Positions 36,302 through 45,278 of a DNA stretch of 64,000 nucleotides are shown here, piece by piece. The stretch comes from Oerskovia flava (GTDB taxonomy: Bacteria; Actinomycetota; Actinomycetes; Actinomycetales; Cellulomonadaceae): NCBI RefSeq assembly GCF_026163685.1, contig NZ_JAOXSR010000001.1, positions 558,001-622,000 on the forward strand. The letters run 5' to 3'. Under the pieces are notes generated by a model, which was not told where the DNA came from, made no database searches, and saw only the letters and a program-made list of their open reading frames with translations. The position numbers and the translations under genes were made by a program. Within the stretch, counting starts at the first letter, position 1. The number at the start of each line of letters is the position of its first letter.

Positions 36302-37699
36302 GTGAGCAGCACCCGTCCACTGCGCGTGGCAATCGTCGGCGCAGGACCTGCCGGAATCTATGCCGCGGACATCCTGTCCAAGACGGACCTCGACGTGAGC
36401 ATCGACCTGTTCGAGCGCCTGCCCGCGCCGTTCGGCCTCGTGCGCTACGGCGTCGCACCGGACCACCCGCGCATCAAGCAGATCATCGTCGCGCTCCACA
36501 AGGTTCTCGACCGCGGCGACGTCCGGCTCCTTGCGAACGTGGACTACGGCGTCGACCTCAAGCTCGACGACCTGCGCCAGTACTACGACGCCGTGATTTT
36601 CTCCACGGGCTCGATCCGGGACGCCGCGCTGCCGATCCCGGGCATCGACCTCGACGGCTCGTACGGCGCGGCGGACTTCGTGTCCTGGTACGACGGGCAC
36701 CCGGACGTGGCACGCACGTGGCCCCTGGAAGCCCAGCAGGTCGCCGTCCTCGGCGCCGGCAACGTGGCGCTGGACGTGGCGCGCATCCTCGCGAAGCACG
36801 CGGACGACCTCCTGCCGACCGAGATCCCGGCGAACGTCTACGAGACGCTCAAGAGCTCGCCCGTGACCGACGTGCACGTCTTCGCCCGCCGGGGGCCGGC
36901 GCAGGCGAAGTTCTCCCCGCTGGAGCTGCGCGAGCTCGGTCACGTGCCCGACGTCGACGTCATCGTCTACCCCGAGGACTTCGAGTTCGACGAGGGCTCG
37001 ATGGCCGCGATCAACTCCTCCAACCAGACCAAGCAGGTCGTCAAGACCCTCACGGACTGGACGCTCAAGGACCCGAGCGAGCACACGGCCTCGCGGCGGC
37101 TGCACCTGCACTTTCTGCACGCGCCGGCGGAGGTGCTCGGCGAGGACGGCACGGTTGTCGGGCTGCGGACCGAGCGCACGCAGCTCAACGGCGACGGCAC
37201 CGTCTCCGGGACGGGCGAGCACCACGACTGGCCCGTCCAGGCGGTCTACCGGGCCGTCGGCTACTACGGCTCGCCTCTGCCGGAGATCCCCTTCGACGAG
37301 CTCAAGGGCGTCATCCCGAACCGCGAGGGCCGCGTCGTCGACATCGACGGCGAGCAGGTCCCCGGCGTCTACGCGACGGGCTGGATCAAGCGTGGGCCCG
37401 TGGGCCTCATCGGCCACACCAAGTCCGACGCGTCGGAGACGATCCGCAACCTCGTCGAGGACGTCACCGCCGCCGACGCGGAGGGCCGTACGGCGCCCCA
37501 CGGTGAGCCGGGCGCCATCACCGAGTTCCTCGCCGAGCGGGGCGTCCACGTCATCGAGTGGAGCGGCTGGCAGGTGCTCGACGCGCACGAGCGGTCGCTG
37601 GGCGAGGCCCAGGGCCGTGAGCGCGTGAAGGTCGTGCCGCGCGAGGACATGGTCTCGATCGCGCTCGGGACGATCATCGCGAGCACGACGACCGACTGA
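36302..37699 (+). CDS. fprA: ferredoxin/adrenodoxin-type NADP+ reductase
   Basis: This cytosolic FAD enzyme (465 aa, GTG) moves electrons between NADPH and ferredoxins and is closely like mycobacterial FprA. The FAD fold has GAGPAG at 13-18 and the [21 protein letters not shown] signature. The NADP-binding segment reads [13 protein letters not shown] near residue 150. The C-terminal signature [20 protein letters not shown] is intact. GGAAGG lies about 10 bases before the GTG. It is flanked by gaps, and a hairpin follows, so it is probably monocistronic. Confidence 0.96.
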   Translation: MSSTRPLRVAIVGAGPAGIYAADILSKTDLDVSIDLFERLPAPFGLVRYGVAPDHPRIKQIIVALHKVLDRGDVRLLANVDYGVDLKLDDLRQYYDAVIFSTGSIRDAALPIPGIDLDGSYGAADFVSWYDGHPDVARTWPLEAQQVAVLGAGNVALDVARILAKHADDLLPTEIPANVYETLKSSPVTDVHVFARRGPAQAKFSPLELRELGHVPDVDVIVYPEDFEFDEGSMAAINSSNQTKQVVKTLTDWTLKDPSEHTASRRLHLHFLHAPAEVLGEDGTVVGLRTERTQLNGDGTVSGTGEHHDWPVQAVYRAVGYYGSPLPEIPFDELKGVIPNREGRVVDIDGEQVPGVYATGWIKRGPVGLIGHTKSDASETIRNLVEDVTAADAEGRTAPHGEPGAITEFLAERGVHVIEWSGWQVLDAHERSLGEAQGRERVKVVPREDMVSIALGTIIASTTTD

Positions 37700-37734
37700 T
37701 CGCCCGCGCACGCTGCGCGGCTCGTACCGCCGAC

Positions 37735-37773
37735 CGACGGCGCCTCTCCCCAGCTCGGGGCGGGGCGCCGTCG
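37735..37773 (+). terminator. hairpin after fprA
   Basis: Arms CGACGGCGCC (37735-37744) and GGCGCCGTCG (37764-37773) pair perfectly, with an inner CCCC/GGGG extension. It begins 35 bases after the fprA stop. Confidence 0.8.
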
Positions 37774-37877
37774 TCGTGCGGTGGGCGAGGCGGTGGCCGG
37801 GAACGACGAGCCTGCGCCGGACGTTGACCTCTCGGGACGCCGATGGGCGCCCCGTGCACGCACGAAAGGGGCTCGAT

Positions 37878-38753
37878 GTGGGTCATCAGCACTTCAACGG
37901 CCTGAAGACAGCCGCTCTGTTCGGTGGGATGTGGGCCGTGATCCTCGGCCTGTGGGCGCTCTTCGGGGCGCGGTCGAACCTGCTCTGGGTGTTCGTCGCC
38001 ATCGGTCTGGCGACGACGGCCTACAGCTACTGGAACTCCGACAAGCTCGCGATCCGCGCGATGCACGCACGTCCAGTGAGCGAGCTGGAGGCTCCGGCGA
38101 TGTACCGGATCGTGCGGGAGCTCTCCACGGCCGCACGGCAGCCCATGCCGCGGCTGTACGTCTCCCCGACGCAGGCCCCCAACGCGTTCGCGACCGGGCG
38201 CAACCCGAAGAACGCGGCCGTGTGCTGCACCGAGGGGATCCTGACGCTCCTCGACGAGCGCGAGCTGCGGGGTGTGCTCGGCCACGAGCTCATGCACGTC
38301 TACAACCGGGACATCCTCACGTCGTCCGTCGCGGGTGCGCTCGCCGGGGTCATCACCTCGCTCGCGCAGTTCCTCATGTTCTTCGGCGGGGACCGCAACC
38401 GCGGGGGCAACCCGCTCGCCGGCCTCGCCATGGCACTGCTGGCACCGATCGCGGCCATGCTCATCCAGATGGCGATCTCCCGGACGCGCGAGTACGACGC
38501 GGACGAGGACGGCGCGAAGCTGACCGGCGACCCCCTGGCGCTCGCGTCGGCGCTGCGCAAGCTCGAGGCCGGCACCCAGCGCGCTCCGCTGCCGCAGAAC
38601 CGCGACCTCGTCGACGTCTCGCACCTGATGATCGCCAACCCGTTCCGTGGCGCCGGCATCGGCAAGCTCTTCGCCACCCACCCGCCGATGTCCGAGCGCA
38701 TCGCCCGGCTCGAGAAGATGGCAGGCTCGGGCGGCGGCATCACCCGCTACTGA
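37878..38753 (+). CDS. htpX: HtpX-type membrane zinc metalloprotease
   Basis: This M48-family membrane protease (291 aa) is involved in membrane-protein quality control. The GTG start is chosen because GAAAGGGG lies 7 bases upstream and it yields the family N-terminus. The zinc motif HELMH (His136-Glu137, His140) and the downstream ligand in [12 protein letters not shown] are present. Two N-terminal TM segments and a hydrophobic pair near residues 155-195 match the family. [17 protein letters not shown] is also conserved. Its end overlaps the convergent small ORF by 7 bases. Confidence 0.95.
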   Translation: MGHQHFNGLKTAALFGGMWAVILGLWALFGARSNLLWVFVAIGLATTAYSYWNSDKLAIRAMHARPVSELEAPAMYRIVRELSTAARQPMPRLYVSPTQAPNAFATGRNPKNAAVCCTEGILTLLDERELRGVLGHELMHVYNRDILTSSVAGALAGVITSLAQFLMFFGGDRNRGGNPLAGLAMALLAPIAAMLIQMAISRTREYDADEDGAKLTGDPLALASALRKLEAGTQRAPLPQNRDLVDVSHLMIANPFRGAGIGKLFATHPPMSERIARLEKMAGSGGGITRY

Positions 38754-38878
38754 GACCCGCCGCCCTCCGAGGTCCCAGGTCCAGGGAGGCCAGGTTCGAG
38801 CCCGTAGGGGTCGAGCTCGTCGAGCAGGGCGCGCACGTGCATGGTCGCGCTCCGCCACTGCCGGGTGCCCTCGGTCAT
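38747..38878 (-). CDS. small ORF, 43 aa, unknown function
   Basis: The ATG at 38878 lies 8 bases after the stop of the upstream membrane-protein gene and has GAGG 5 bases before it. The peptide begins MTEGTRQW and contains a helix-like [18 protein letters not shown], which resembles part of DUF1871-like small proteins. Composition is unlike the Arg/Pro-rich noise of spurious frames here. It overlaps the end of htpX on the other strand. It may be a real last gene of the minus-strand unit. Confidence 0.45.
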   Translation of the reverse strand: MTEGTRQWRSATMHVRALLDELDPYGLEPGLPGPGTSEGGGSQ

Positions 38879-38885
38879 GACCTCG

Positions 38886-40808
38886 TCACCAGGCGCCGCC
38901 ACCGCCGAGCACCACTCCCGTGACGGCGGCGACCGCCCCGGCCGCACCGACGAGCGTCGCGCGCGAAGGCCGTCGGGGGATGCGCTCGAGCGGCTGGTCT
39001 GGCGCAGCCGCTGTCGTGCTCCGTCGGCGTGCTGCCAGGATGGCTTCGCGGGCGGTACGAGGGTCCGTCGTCCCGGGCAGCACGTCGAACCCGGACGGCG
39101 GCGCGACCATGATGGCGTCCGCCTCGCTCGTCGCGGTCTCGCGCACCCTGACGACGAGGGCTTGCCCGTCGGCCGCCACGTCCTCGACGGCGATCCACGG
39201 GACGTGCTCGTCGAGGTGCCGTCCGGTGCTCACCAGCGCGCGGGGTGTGATCCGCAGCGACGGTTCGGCCAGCCACGCCCAACCGCCGAGCGCTGACCAC
39301 ACCAGGACGGTCCCGAAGAGCAGGCCGACGAGGTGGAGCTCGGTCCCCCACCACGCCGCGAGCACGGCGACCGCGGGCACGGTGAGCCACGGGCCGACCG
39401 TCCCGGTCGCGACGGCGAGCCGGAGCACGGGCCCCGCAGCGTCCTCGGCGGCACCCGCCCGTGGCCCGTGGCCGAGCTCTGACCCGGCGGTCCCGGCGTC
39501 GGGCGGCGTCGGCTGCTCGGGCGTCGACTGATCGGAGGCGAGGTCGCGGGAGAGGGAGGTCGCAGGGCGGAGCACCCCGACCTCGGAGACGTACCAGGCG
39601 CCGTCCGGGCCACGGAGAGCCACGGGCAGCCCGTCCGCGACGAGCCCCACGACCGTGACCGGAGTCCGGTGCCACCGGTCCGGTGCCTGCGATGCGTCCG
39701 GTGCCTCGTCGGACTGCTCCCCGTGCGCCAGCTCGACCGCGAGGCGGAGGAGCTCGTCGTCGTCGACGTCGGCCACGGGACGCTCCGTCCTGCTCTCGGA
39801 CGAGACCGCCTCGGGCTCGGGAACCAGCTGCAGACCGACCACGTCGCGCACCCGTGCCACGGGTCGATCCCCGTCGGCGGTGACGAGAAGGAGCTGCCCG
39901 TCATTCCACGTCGCGAGCACGGTGTGCGCGACGCCCCCGTCCCGCAGGATCCGACGCACCGCGTCTCGGCGACGGATCTCCCGGACGAGGAGGACGGGGG
40001 CGAGGAGCAGCCCTGCGGCCAGGAGGAGCGCCCCCGACGGGTCGTCGACGTCGTCGACGGCCTCGGCACGGCCGGCCGCGTCGTACCGGACGCCGACCTG
40101 CTCGCCGACGACGCGTTCGACGCCTTCGGTGCTGATCGTGAACCGGCGCCCGTCGACCTCGATGTCGGCCTCGAGCGCGTCGTCGTCGAGGGCGGTGACC
40201 GTGCCCGTCGCCACGGTCGCCGTCGCGCGGAACTCCTGCGCGGAGGTGGTGGCCGCCGCGAAATACCAGACCGCCGCGATGCCGCCGAGCGCGCAGAGCG
40301 CCGGGAACGCGAGGCGTGCAGCGCGCAGCCGGTAGAGCTCCGCGCGGATCGCAGGTGCCACCACCGGCACGACCGGTGGTGCACTCGCACCTGGCCAGCC
40401 CGCCGCCTCCGTGCGCTGACGGGCCACGCCGATCAGGTCCGCGATCCCGGGCGCGGCGCAGAGCAGGGCGAGTCCCCACACGACGACCATGCCCTCTCGA
40501 GCGTCCGCGGGTGCGGTGGTGGCGAGGAGCGCGCACGTCCCGGCGGCCAGCCACGGGGTGGCGCCGGGCAGAGCGAACGCGGTGGCGACCCCGGCGAGAG
40601 CCAGCCCGAAGACGACGCCCAGCATCCAGTAGGAGGGGTCCTCGACGAGCGTGGCGGGGTAGCCGCTCCCGTCGTCCTCCTCGAGGATGACGAGGGCGGC
40701 GAGGAGCAGCACGGGAACTGCCGCGGCGATCAGGGCCAGGCGGCGGGTCCGCGGGCGACGTCGCCAGACGGCGACGTCGGTGGCGAGCAGGGGCTCGGGA
40801 CGGTTCAC
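38886..40808 (-). CDS. multi-pass membrane protein with DUF3592-like domain
   Basis: This 640-aa protein starts at a GTG with a -10-like TATGCT exactly 6 bases upstream. Two N-terminal TM segments precede two more (about 105-160) and another near 215. An extracytoplasmic beta segment resembles DUF3592 (VATGTVTALDDDALEADIEVDGRRF, then GEQVGVRYD). Later come a TM, soluble DUF3592/PH-like beta regions (residues 300-430), a Pro-rich linker, two TMs near 500-540 and a final PH-like segment (SLRITPRALVSTGRHL). I recognise no enzymatic motif. The function is unknown; the family assignment is tentative. Confidence 0.8.
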   Translation of the reverse strand: MNRPEPLLATDVAVWRRRPRTRRLALIAAAVPVLLLAALVILEEDDGSGYPATLVEDPSYWMLGVVFGLALAGVATAFALPGATPWLAAGTCALLATTAPADAREGMVVVWGLALLCAAPGIADLIGVARQRTEAAGWPGASAPPVVPVVAPAIRAELYRLRAARLAFPALCALGGIAAVWYFAAATTSAQEFRATATVATGTVTALDDDALEADIEVDGRRFTISTEGVERVVGEQVGVRYDAAGRAEAVDDVDDPSGALLLAAGLLLAPVLLVREIRRRDAVRRILRDGGVAHTVLATWNDGQLLLVTADGDRPVARVRDVVGLQLVPEPEAVSSESRTERPVADVDDDELLRLAVELAHGEQSDEAPDASQAPDRWHRTPVTVVGLVADGLPVALRGPDGAWYVSEVGVLRPATSLSRDLASDQSTPEQPTPPDAGTAGSELGHGPRAGAAEDAAGPVLRLAVATGTVGPWLTVPAVAVLAAWWGTELHLVGLLFGTVLVWSALGGWAWLAEPSLRITPRALVSTGRHLDEHVPWIAVEDVAADGQALVVRVRETATSEADAIMVAPPSGFDVLPGTTDPRTAREAILAARRRSTTAAAPDQPLERIPRRPSRATLVGAAGAVAAVTGVVLGGGGAW

Positions 40809-40814
40809 GCGCGG

Positions 40815-40820
40815 AGCATA
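40815..40820 (-). promoter_or_regulatory. -10 element for a leaderless mRNA of the DUF3592-like gene
   Basis: On the minus strand TATGCT (TANNNT) ends exactly 6 bases before the GTG at 40808. No Shine-Dalgarno sequence is present. Confidence 0.5.
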
Positions 40821-40842
40821 GCGACTCTCGCGGCGCTGCGGA

Positions 40843-41745
40843 TCATCCGATCGCGGCGAGGGCGTCCTCGAGTGCCGTGGCGACGCCGTCGTCGTCGTGG
40901 TGCCCGACGACGTCGCTCGCGGCAGCGAGGACCTGCGGGTGGGCGTTGCTGACCGCGAAGGAGCGGCCGGCCCACGCGAGCATGGGCAGGTCGTTGGGCA
41001 TGTCGCCGAAGGCCCACACGTCCTCCGCGTCCACCTCGAGGCGGGCGCACCAGCGGGCGAGCGCGGCGTCCTTCGTGACGCCGGGGGCGAGGAGCTCCGC
41101 CAGTCCGACGGCGCCCGAGTAGGCCAGGTGTGCCCGCTCCCCGACGGCGTCGCGCACGCGGGCGAAGAGCTGCTGCTGGGCGTCGTCGTCGGCTCCGTCA
41201 GCGTGCCCGACGTCGCCCGGCCGGGTGGAGGAGAGCGCGGCGGGGGAGACCGCCAGCAGCTTGCCGACCGGTGCCGTGGAGCCCGACGTGCCGAGCGACT
41301 CCTCGACCGGGACCGCCCGTACCGCGGCCGGGAGGTCGGGCTCGCCCGGTGGGAACCACGGGTCGAACACCGGGCCGTCGATGCGTTCCAGCGCGAGCGC
41401 GACCCCGGGTACCGCGGCGCGCAGGTCGCCGACGAGCCCGGCGACGGCGTCGGGCGCGAAGCCGCACGTGTCGAGCGCCTCCCCGGCCCCCAGGTCCCAC
41501 ACGGCGGCACCGCCGAGGCAGATCACGCGACCGTGCCCGCCGACGAGGTCGGTCAGGGCGCCGAGCCAGCGCGGTGGCCTGGCCGTGACGAAGACGACCT
41601 CGACCCCGGCGGCCTCGACCTCGGCCAGCACCGCCCGGGTGCGCGACGAGACCGTGCCGTCGCTGCGCAGGAGGGTGCCGTCGAGGTCGGTGGCCACGAC
41701 GCGTGGACGGCGCGCCGGGCCCTCCCGGAGCGCCGCGGGACTCAC
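40843..41745 (-). CDS. Cof-type HAD-superfamily phosphatase
   Basis: This cytosolic phosphatase (300 aa, GTG) has a Cof-like cap domain. Motif I is ATDLDGTLLRSDG with the nucleophile and acid Asp pair. Motif II Thr lies in VVFVTARPP. Motif IV reads VWAFGDMPNDLPML, with the metal-binding GDxxND pattern. Substrates of this class are usually sugar phosphates or nucleotides and cannot be predicted here. It starts 2 bases after the yajQ stop, so the two are co-transcribed. Confidence 0.92.
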   Translation of the reverse strand: MSPAALREGPARRPRVVATDLDGTLLRSDGTVSSRTRAVLAEVEAAGVEVVFVTARPPRWLGALTDLVGGHGRVICLGGAAVWDLGAGEALDTCGFAPDAVAGLVGDLRAAVPGVALALERIDGPVFDPWFPPGEPDLPAAVRAVPVEESLGTSGSTAPVGKLLAVSPAALSSTRPGDVGHADGADDDAQQQLFARVRDAVGERAHLAYSGAVGLAELLAPGVTKDAALARWCARLEVDAEDVWAFGDMPNDLPMLAWAGRSFAVSNAHPQVLAAASDVVGHHDDDGVATALEDALAAIG

Positions 41746-41746
41746 G

Positions 41747-42241
41747 TCAGCGGTAGTTGGTGAACTGCAGGGCGATGTCGAGATCGGCGCCCTTGAGGAG
41801 CGCTTGGACGGCCTGCAGGTCGTCGCGGGACTTGCTCGTCACGCGGACCTCCTCGCCCGTGATCTGCGTCTTGACCGCCTTGGGGCCCTCGTCACGGATG
41901 ATCTTCGTGATCTTCTTCGCGTTCTCGCCCGCCAGGCCCTCCTTGAGGGTGCCGACGAGACGGTACTCCTTGCCCGAGGCCTGGGGCTCCTTGTCGCCCG
42001 TGTCGAACGCCTTGAGCGAGATGCCGCGCTTGATGAGCTTGGTCTGGAAGACGTCGAGGATCGCGAGGACCCGCTCCTCGGAGTTCGCCTTCATGACGAT
42101 CGACTCGCCGCTCCACTCGATCGAGGCGCCGACGTTCTTGAAGTCGTAGCGCTGCGAGATCTCCTTCGAGGCCTGGTTGAGGGCGTTGTCGACCTCCTGG
42201 CGGTCGACCTTGCTGACGACGTCGAACGACGAGTCGGCCAT
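41747..42241 (-). CDS. yajQ: YajQ family (DUF520) nucleotide-binding protein
   Basis: This small cytosolic protein (164 aa) has two ferredoxin-like halves and binds nucleotides; homologues bind cyclic-di-GMP. The ATG is preceded by GAAGGAGACC. Signatures are [46 protein letters not shown] and the C-terminal LQFTNYR. Length is normal for the family. Confidence 0.95.
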   Translation of the reverse strand: MADSSFDVVSKVDRQEVDNALNQASKEISQRYDFKNVGASIEWSGESIVMKANSEERVLAILDVFQTKLIKRGISLKAFDTGDKEPQASGKEYRLVGTLKEGLAGENAKKITKIIRDEGPKAVKTQITGEEVRVTSKSRDDLQAVQALLKGADLDIALQFTNYR

Positions 42242-42341
42242 GGTGGGTCTCCTTCGTGCAGGTGTCCGGGGTGCTGGTCCCACCGTATCGGGTCGCGCGC
42301 GTCGGCTCGGGTGATGTCCGGTCGTGGAGGTCCAGGTCGGG

Positions 42342-43334
42342 TCACGCCGCCCGGCGGACCGCCAGCCGTGTCACCCGGGCGTGGCGGAGCCCGTCGACCG
42401 TGAGGATCACGAGAGCGAGCCAGACGAGGATGAACCCTGCCCAGCGCGCCGGCGGCATGTCCTCGCCGAAGACGAGCAGCCCCACGAGGAACTGCAGGAC
42501 GGGCGCGAGGTACTGCAGCATGCCGACGATGCTCAGGGGCAGGCGTCGGGCCGCCTCCGAGAAGAGGAGCAGGGGGAGCGCCGTGACGAGCCCGGCGGAC
42601 GCCAGCAGCAGCGAGTGCCCCCAGCCCTCGGTCGCGAAGGTGCCGGCCCCGGTCGCGGCGAGCCAGCCGAGGTACACGACCGCGAGCGGCGTGAGCACCG
42701 CGGTCTCGACCGCCAGGCCGGGCAGGGCGTGGACGGTCCGCCCCACGCGGTTCTTGACGAGGCCGTAGAGGCCGAACGACACCGCGAGCGTCAGGGAGAT
42801 CCACGGCAGCCGGCCGAGGCCGAGGGTGATGACGACGACCGCGACGGTCCCGACGCCTATCGCGACCCACTGGACGGGACGCAGCCGTTCGCCGAGGACG
42901 ACGACAGCGAGCAGCACGGTGACGAGCGGGTTGATGAAGTACCCGAGGGCGGCGTCGAGCACGTGGCCGGTGAGCACGCCGTGGACGTAGACCGTCCAGT
43001 TGGTCGCGATGAGGACGCCCGCGACGGCGAAGAGGCCCAGCGTCCGTGGGGTGCGCAGCACGCTCCGGAAGGCGTGCAGGTGGCGGGTCGCGGCCAGCAG
43101 GAGCAGGCAGACCACGAGGCTCCACACGATGCGGTGGGCGATGATCTCGAGCGCCCCGGCGGGCTGCAGCAGCGGGAAGTACAGGGGCATGGCGCCCCAG
43201 AGCACGTAGGCGCCGGCGCCGGTCACGAGGCCCCACCGGTCGAGGCCGCCGCGGGGCGCGGTCCCCGAGGTGGACGATGCCGCCCCCTGGGGAGAGGGCG
43301 GCGGGCTGCCGGGGCTGCCGGCGGGGTGGCTCAC
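42342..43334 (-). CDS. rarD: RarD/EamA-type drug/metabolite transporter
   Basis: This ten-helix inner-membrane transporter of the DMT superfamily has 330 aa. The GTG at 43334 is chosen because it begins just before the Ser/Pro-rich N-terminus and has TACAGT 6 bases upstream. RarD signatures are [57 protein letters not shown] and the mirrored [19 protein letters not shown]. The substrate is unknown. Confidence 0.93.
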   Translation of the reverse strand: MSHPAGSPGSPPPSPQGAASSTSGTAPRGGLDRWGLVTGAGAYVLWGAMPLYFPLLQPAGALEIIAHRIVWSLVVCLLLLAATRHLHAFRSVLRTPRTLGLFAVAGVLIATNWTVYVHGVLTGHVLDAALGYFINPLVTVLLAVVVLGERLRPVQWVAIGVGTVAVVVITLGLGRLPWISLTLAVSFGLYGLVKNRVGRTVHALPGLAVETAVLTPLAVVYLGWLAATGAGTFATEGWGHSLLLASAGLVTALPLLLFSEAARRLPLSIVGMLQYLAPVLQFLVGLLVFGEDMPPARWAGFILVWLALVILTVDGLRHARVTRLAVRRAA

Positions 43335-43340
43335 CTGCTC

Positions 43341-43346
43341 ACTGTA
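43341..43346 (-). promoter_or_regulatory. -10 element for a leaderless rarD mRNA
   Basis: On the minus strand TACAGT ends exactly 6 bases before the GTG of rarD, with no ribosome-binding site between. Confidence 0.5.
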
Positions 43347-43375
43347 GGTCGCGATCGGCGGGGCGGGGGAACGGA

Positions 43376-43406
43376 TTTCGTGCCACGGGCGGTGGGGCGC
43401 TATTGT
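43376..43406 (+). promoter_or_regulatory. candidate tRNA-Tyr promoter
   Basis: TTTCGT (43376-43381) and TATTGT (43401-43406) are separated by 19 bases. The block GATTTCGTGCCA is shared, with one change, with the region before tRNA-Thr. The implied leader before tRNA-Tyr is about 100 bases. Confidence 0.4.
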
Positions 43407-43511
43407 TACCTGGCCCCCGGGGTGCAGCACGGCTGCGCCAGACGGCCCGTCGCACTCCCGACTCTGTCGGGCGGGACACGGGACGTCGACCAGGAGCGAC
43501 AACTCCACACC

Positions 43512-43593
43512 GGCAGGTTGCCCGAGCGGCCAAAGGGAGCTGACTGTAAATCAGCCGTCATCGACTACGTGGGTTCGAATCCCTCACCTGCCA
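43512..43593 (+). tRNA. tRNA-Tyr (GTA)
   Basis: Acceptor arms GGCAGGT and ACCTGCC pair fully with discriminator A. The anticodon loop CTGTAAA in a GCTGA/TCAGC stem gives GTA. It has the long variable arm expected for tRNA-Tyr and a TTCGAAT T-loop; the T-stem has one mismatch. CCA is not encoded. Confidence 0.95.
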
Positions 43594-43598
43594 CAGCC

Positions 43599-43632
43599 GA
43601 CGGGGCGTCACCTGCGAAGGTGTCGCCCCGTC
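43599..43632 (+). terminator. hairpin after tRNA-Tyr
   Basis: GACGGGGCG and CGCCCCGTC pair, with an inner CACCT/AGGTG extension and a GCGA loop, starting 5 bases after the tRNA. Confidence 0.85.
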
Positions 43633-43744
43633 GTCATCCACGGGTCAGCGCGGGCCGAGGTAGGGTTCCGGTGGGTGCTCGCGGTGGTGCCGACTCGTGT
43701 GCGACGAGCACTCGAGGAGCGCCACAGCGTTGCAACGGCGCCGA

Positions 43745-43774
43745 TTTCGTACCAGGCCTCAACCCGTGTAAAGT
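43745..43774 (+). promoter_or_regulatory. tRNA-Thr promoter
   Basis: TTTCGT (43745-43750) and TAAAGT (43769-43774) are 18 bases apart, and transcription would start a few bases before the mature tRNA at 43785. The block GATTTCGTACCA matches the tRNA-Tyr upstream region. Confidence 0.5.
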
Positions 43775-43784
43775 TTCCCGCGCC

Positions 43785-43857
43785 GCCCCGATAGCTCAGT
43801 CGGCAGAGCGTCTCCATGGTAAGGAGAAGGTCAAGGGTTCGATTCCCTTTCGGGGCT
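43785..43857 (+). tRNA. tRNA-Thr (GGT)
   Basis: Acceptor arms GCCCCGA and TCGGGGC pair with discriminator T. The anticodon stem CTCCA...AAGGAG presents GGT. D and T arms are standard. This tRNA-Thr/tRNA-Met/rpmG order is the usual actinobacterial arrangement. Confidence 0.97.
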
Positions 43858-43919
43858 CTGTGGATGACGCGGGGCCGATTCGCTGGAATACTGGCGAACG
43901 GCCTCGCGTTCAGTCACGC

Positions 43920-43996
43920 GGCGGGGTAGCTCAGATGGTTAGAGCGCACGACTCATAATCGTGAGGTCGCGGGTTCGATCCCCGCCTCCGCTACCA
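43920..43996 (+). tRNA. tRNA-Met (CAT), elongator type
   Basis: Acceptor arms GGCGGGG and CTCCGCT pair with two G-U pairs; discriminator A is followed by an encoded CCA (43994-43996). The anticodon is CAT in a CACGA/TCGTG stem. The paired first base argues against initiator tRNA, and the position before rpmG matches actinobacterial metT. Confidence 0.94.
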
Positions 43997-44082
43997 CTTC
44001 CTGACAACACCCGTACGACGGCCGGCGCCGTACGGCCTGCACGCACATGGCGCCCTCCGGAGGCGCGAGAGGTGGCACTACC

Positions 44083-44253
44083 GTGGCAAGCAAGAGCTCA
44101 GACGTTCGCCCCAAGATCACGCTGGCCTGCGTGGACTGCAAGGAGCGCAACTACATCACCAAGAAGAACCGTCGCAACGACCCGGACCGCCTGGAGCTCG
44201 CGAAGTTCTGCCCGCGTTGCGGCAAGCACACCGCGCACCGCGAGACCCGCTGA
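44083..44253 (+). CDS. rpmG: 50S ribosomal protein L33
   Basis: This 56-aa ribosomal protein is the zinc-binding form, with two CxxC motifs (CVDC, CPRC). The GTG at 44083 gives the standard family length; an in-frame ATG at 44047 would add 12 atypical residues. It follows tRNA-Met and precedes the dehydratase pair, as in other actinobacteria. Confidence 0.96.
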   Translation: MASKSSDVRPKITLACVDCKERNYITKKNRRNDPDRLELAKFCPRCGKHTAHRETR

Positions 44254-44300
44254 TCTCGAGCGACACCAGAACCGACGGCTGATCCGGCAGGCAAGCAGAC

Positions 44301-44762
44301 ATGGCGATCAACGCAGACTTCGCCGGCCGTGAGTACCCGGTGAACGCGCCCTACTCGGTCGGCCGCGAGAAGGTCCGCGAGTTCGCCGCGGCCGTCGGTT
44401 CCACCCACCCCGTGCACCACGACACCGTGGCGGCGCGGGGTGCTGGCTATCCGGACCTGATCGCCCCCCCGACCTTCGCGGTGATCGTCGCGCAGCGCGC
44501 CGAGGCGCAGCTCGTCGAGGACCCGGAGGCGGGGATCGACTTCTCCCGCGTCGTCCACGCCGACGAGCGGTTCACGCACCACCGACCGATCGTCGCGGGC
44601 GACGAGCTCGTGACGGTGCTGCACGTGGACTCGATCGTCGAGCGCGCCGGCCTCGCGATGGTCACCACGCGCTCGGAGATCGCCGCCCTCGCGACGGACG
44701 GCACGACGACGCCCGTCGCGACCGTGACCTCCACCCTGGCCGTGCGGGGAGGCGACGCATGA
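44301..44762 (+). CDS. HadA-like MaoC/FAS1-type dehydratase subunit
   Basis: This hot-dog-fold protein (153 aa, ATG) is like mycobacterial HadA, the substrate-binding half of a (3R)-hydroxyacyl-ACP dehydratase. Visible features are YSVGREKVREFAAAVG, the PDLIAPPTF turn and ERFTHHRPIVAGDELV. It overlaps the HadB-like gene (ATGA). In mycobacteria the pair works in mycolate FAS-II; nothing here points to mycolates, so a general fatty-acid role is more likely. Confidence 0.9.
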   Translation: MAINADFAGREYPVNAPYSVGREKVREFAAAVGSTHPVHHDTVAARGAGYPDLIAPPTFAVIVAQRAEAQLVEDPEAGIDFSRVVHADERFTHHRPIVAGDELVTVLHVDSIVERAGLAMVTTRSEIAALATDGTTTPVATVTSTLAVRGGDA

Positions 44763-45190
44763 GCGGCGCGCTCAAGCCCGTCCTCGCGGACCTGAGCGTC
44801 GGTGACGTCATCGGCACCCGCAGCATCGAGGTCGACCGCGCGCGTCTCGTCCGGTATGCGGGCGCCAGCGGTGACTTCAACCCGATCCACTGGAACGACA
44901 CGTTCGCCGAGCAGGTCGGGCTCCCCGGCGTCATCGCCCACGGGATGTTCACGATGGGAGCGGCCGTCGCGCTCGTCGAGGACTGGGCCGGCGACCCCGG
45001 GGCGGTCGTGGACTACCAGACCCGGTTCACCCGTCCCGTCGCCGTGCCGAACCCGGGTACCGCGACCGTCGAGGTCACCGGCACGGTGGGCGTGATCGAC
45101 GCCGACGCCGGCACGGTCCGCATCGACCTGACCGTCACCTTCGAGGGCGCGCGCGTCCTCGGCAAGTCCCAGGCCGTCGTCCGCCTCTGA
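44759..45190 (+). CDS. HadB-like MaoC (R)-specific dehydratase subunit
   Basis: This is the catalytic partner of the preceding gene (143 aa, ATG overlapping its stop). The hydratase-2 motif is present: ASGDFNPIHWNDTFA with the catalytic Asp and His, then GLPGVIAHGMFTMG. The hot-dog fold is complete. The two subunits should form a heterodimer. Confidence 0.93.
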   Translation: MSGALKPVLADLSVGDVIGTRSIEVDRARLVRYAGASGDFNPIHWNDTFAEQVGLPGVIAHGMFTMGAAVALVEDWAGDPGAVVDYQTRFTRPVAVPNPGTATVEVTGTVGVIDADAGTVRIDLTVTFEGARVLGKSQAVVRL

Positions 45191-45226
45191 CGCACACCTC
45201 TCCTCCCTGCGAGAGACCTTCCACTC

Positions 45227-45240
45227 TGGGAGCGCTCCCA
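45227..45240. promoter_or_regulatory. CebR/CelR-type operator
   Basis: TGGGAGCGCTCCCA is a perfect 14-bp palindrome, identical to the cellobiose-responsive CebR/CelR site known from Streptomyces and Thermobifida. A TACAGT -10-like hexamer follows at 45242-45247, so bound repressor would block the promoter of the gene at 45279. Confidence 0.85.
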
Positions 45241-45278
45241 CTACAGTGGGCGGCAGTCGCACGTCAAAGGAGACGATC

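Noticed and set aside
44301-45190. Mycolic-acid-specific HadAB
   Set aside because: The sequences are HadA/HadB-like, but nothing else in the window suggests mycolate synthesis.
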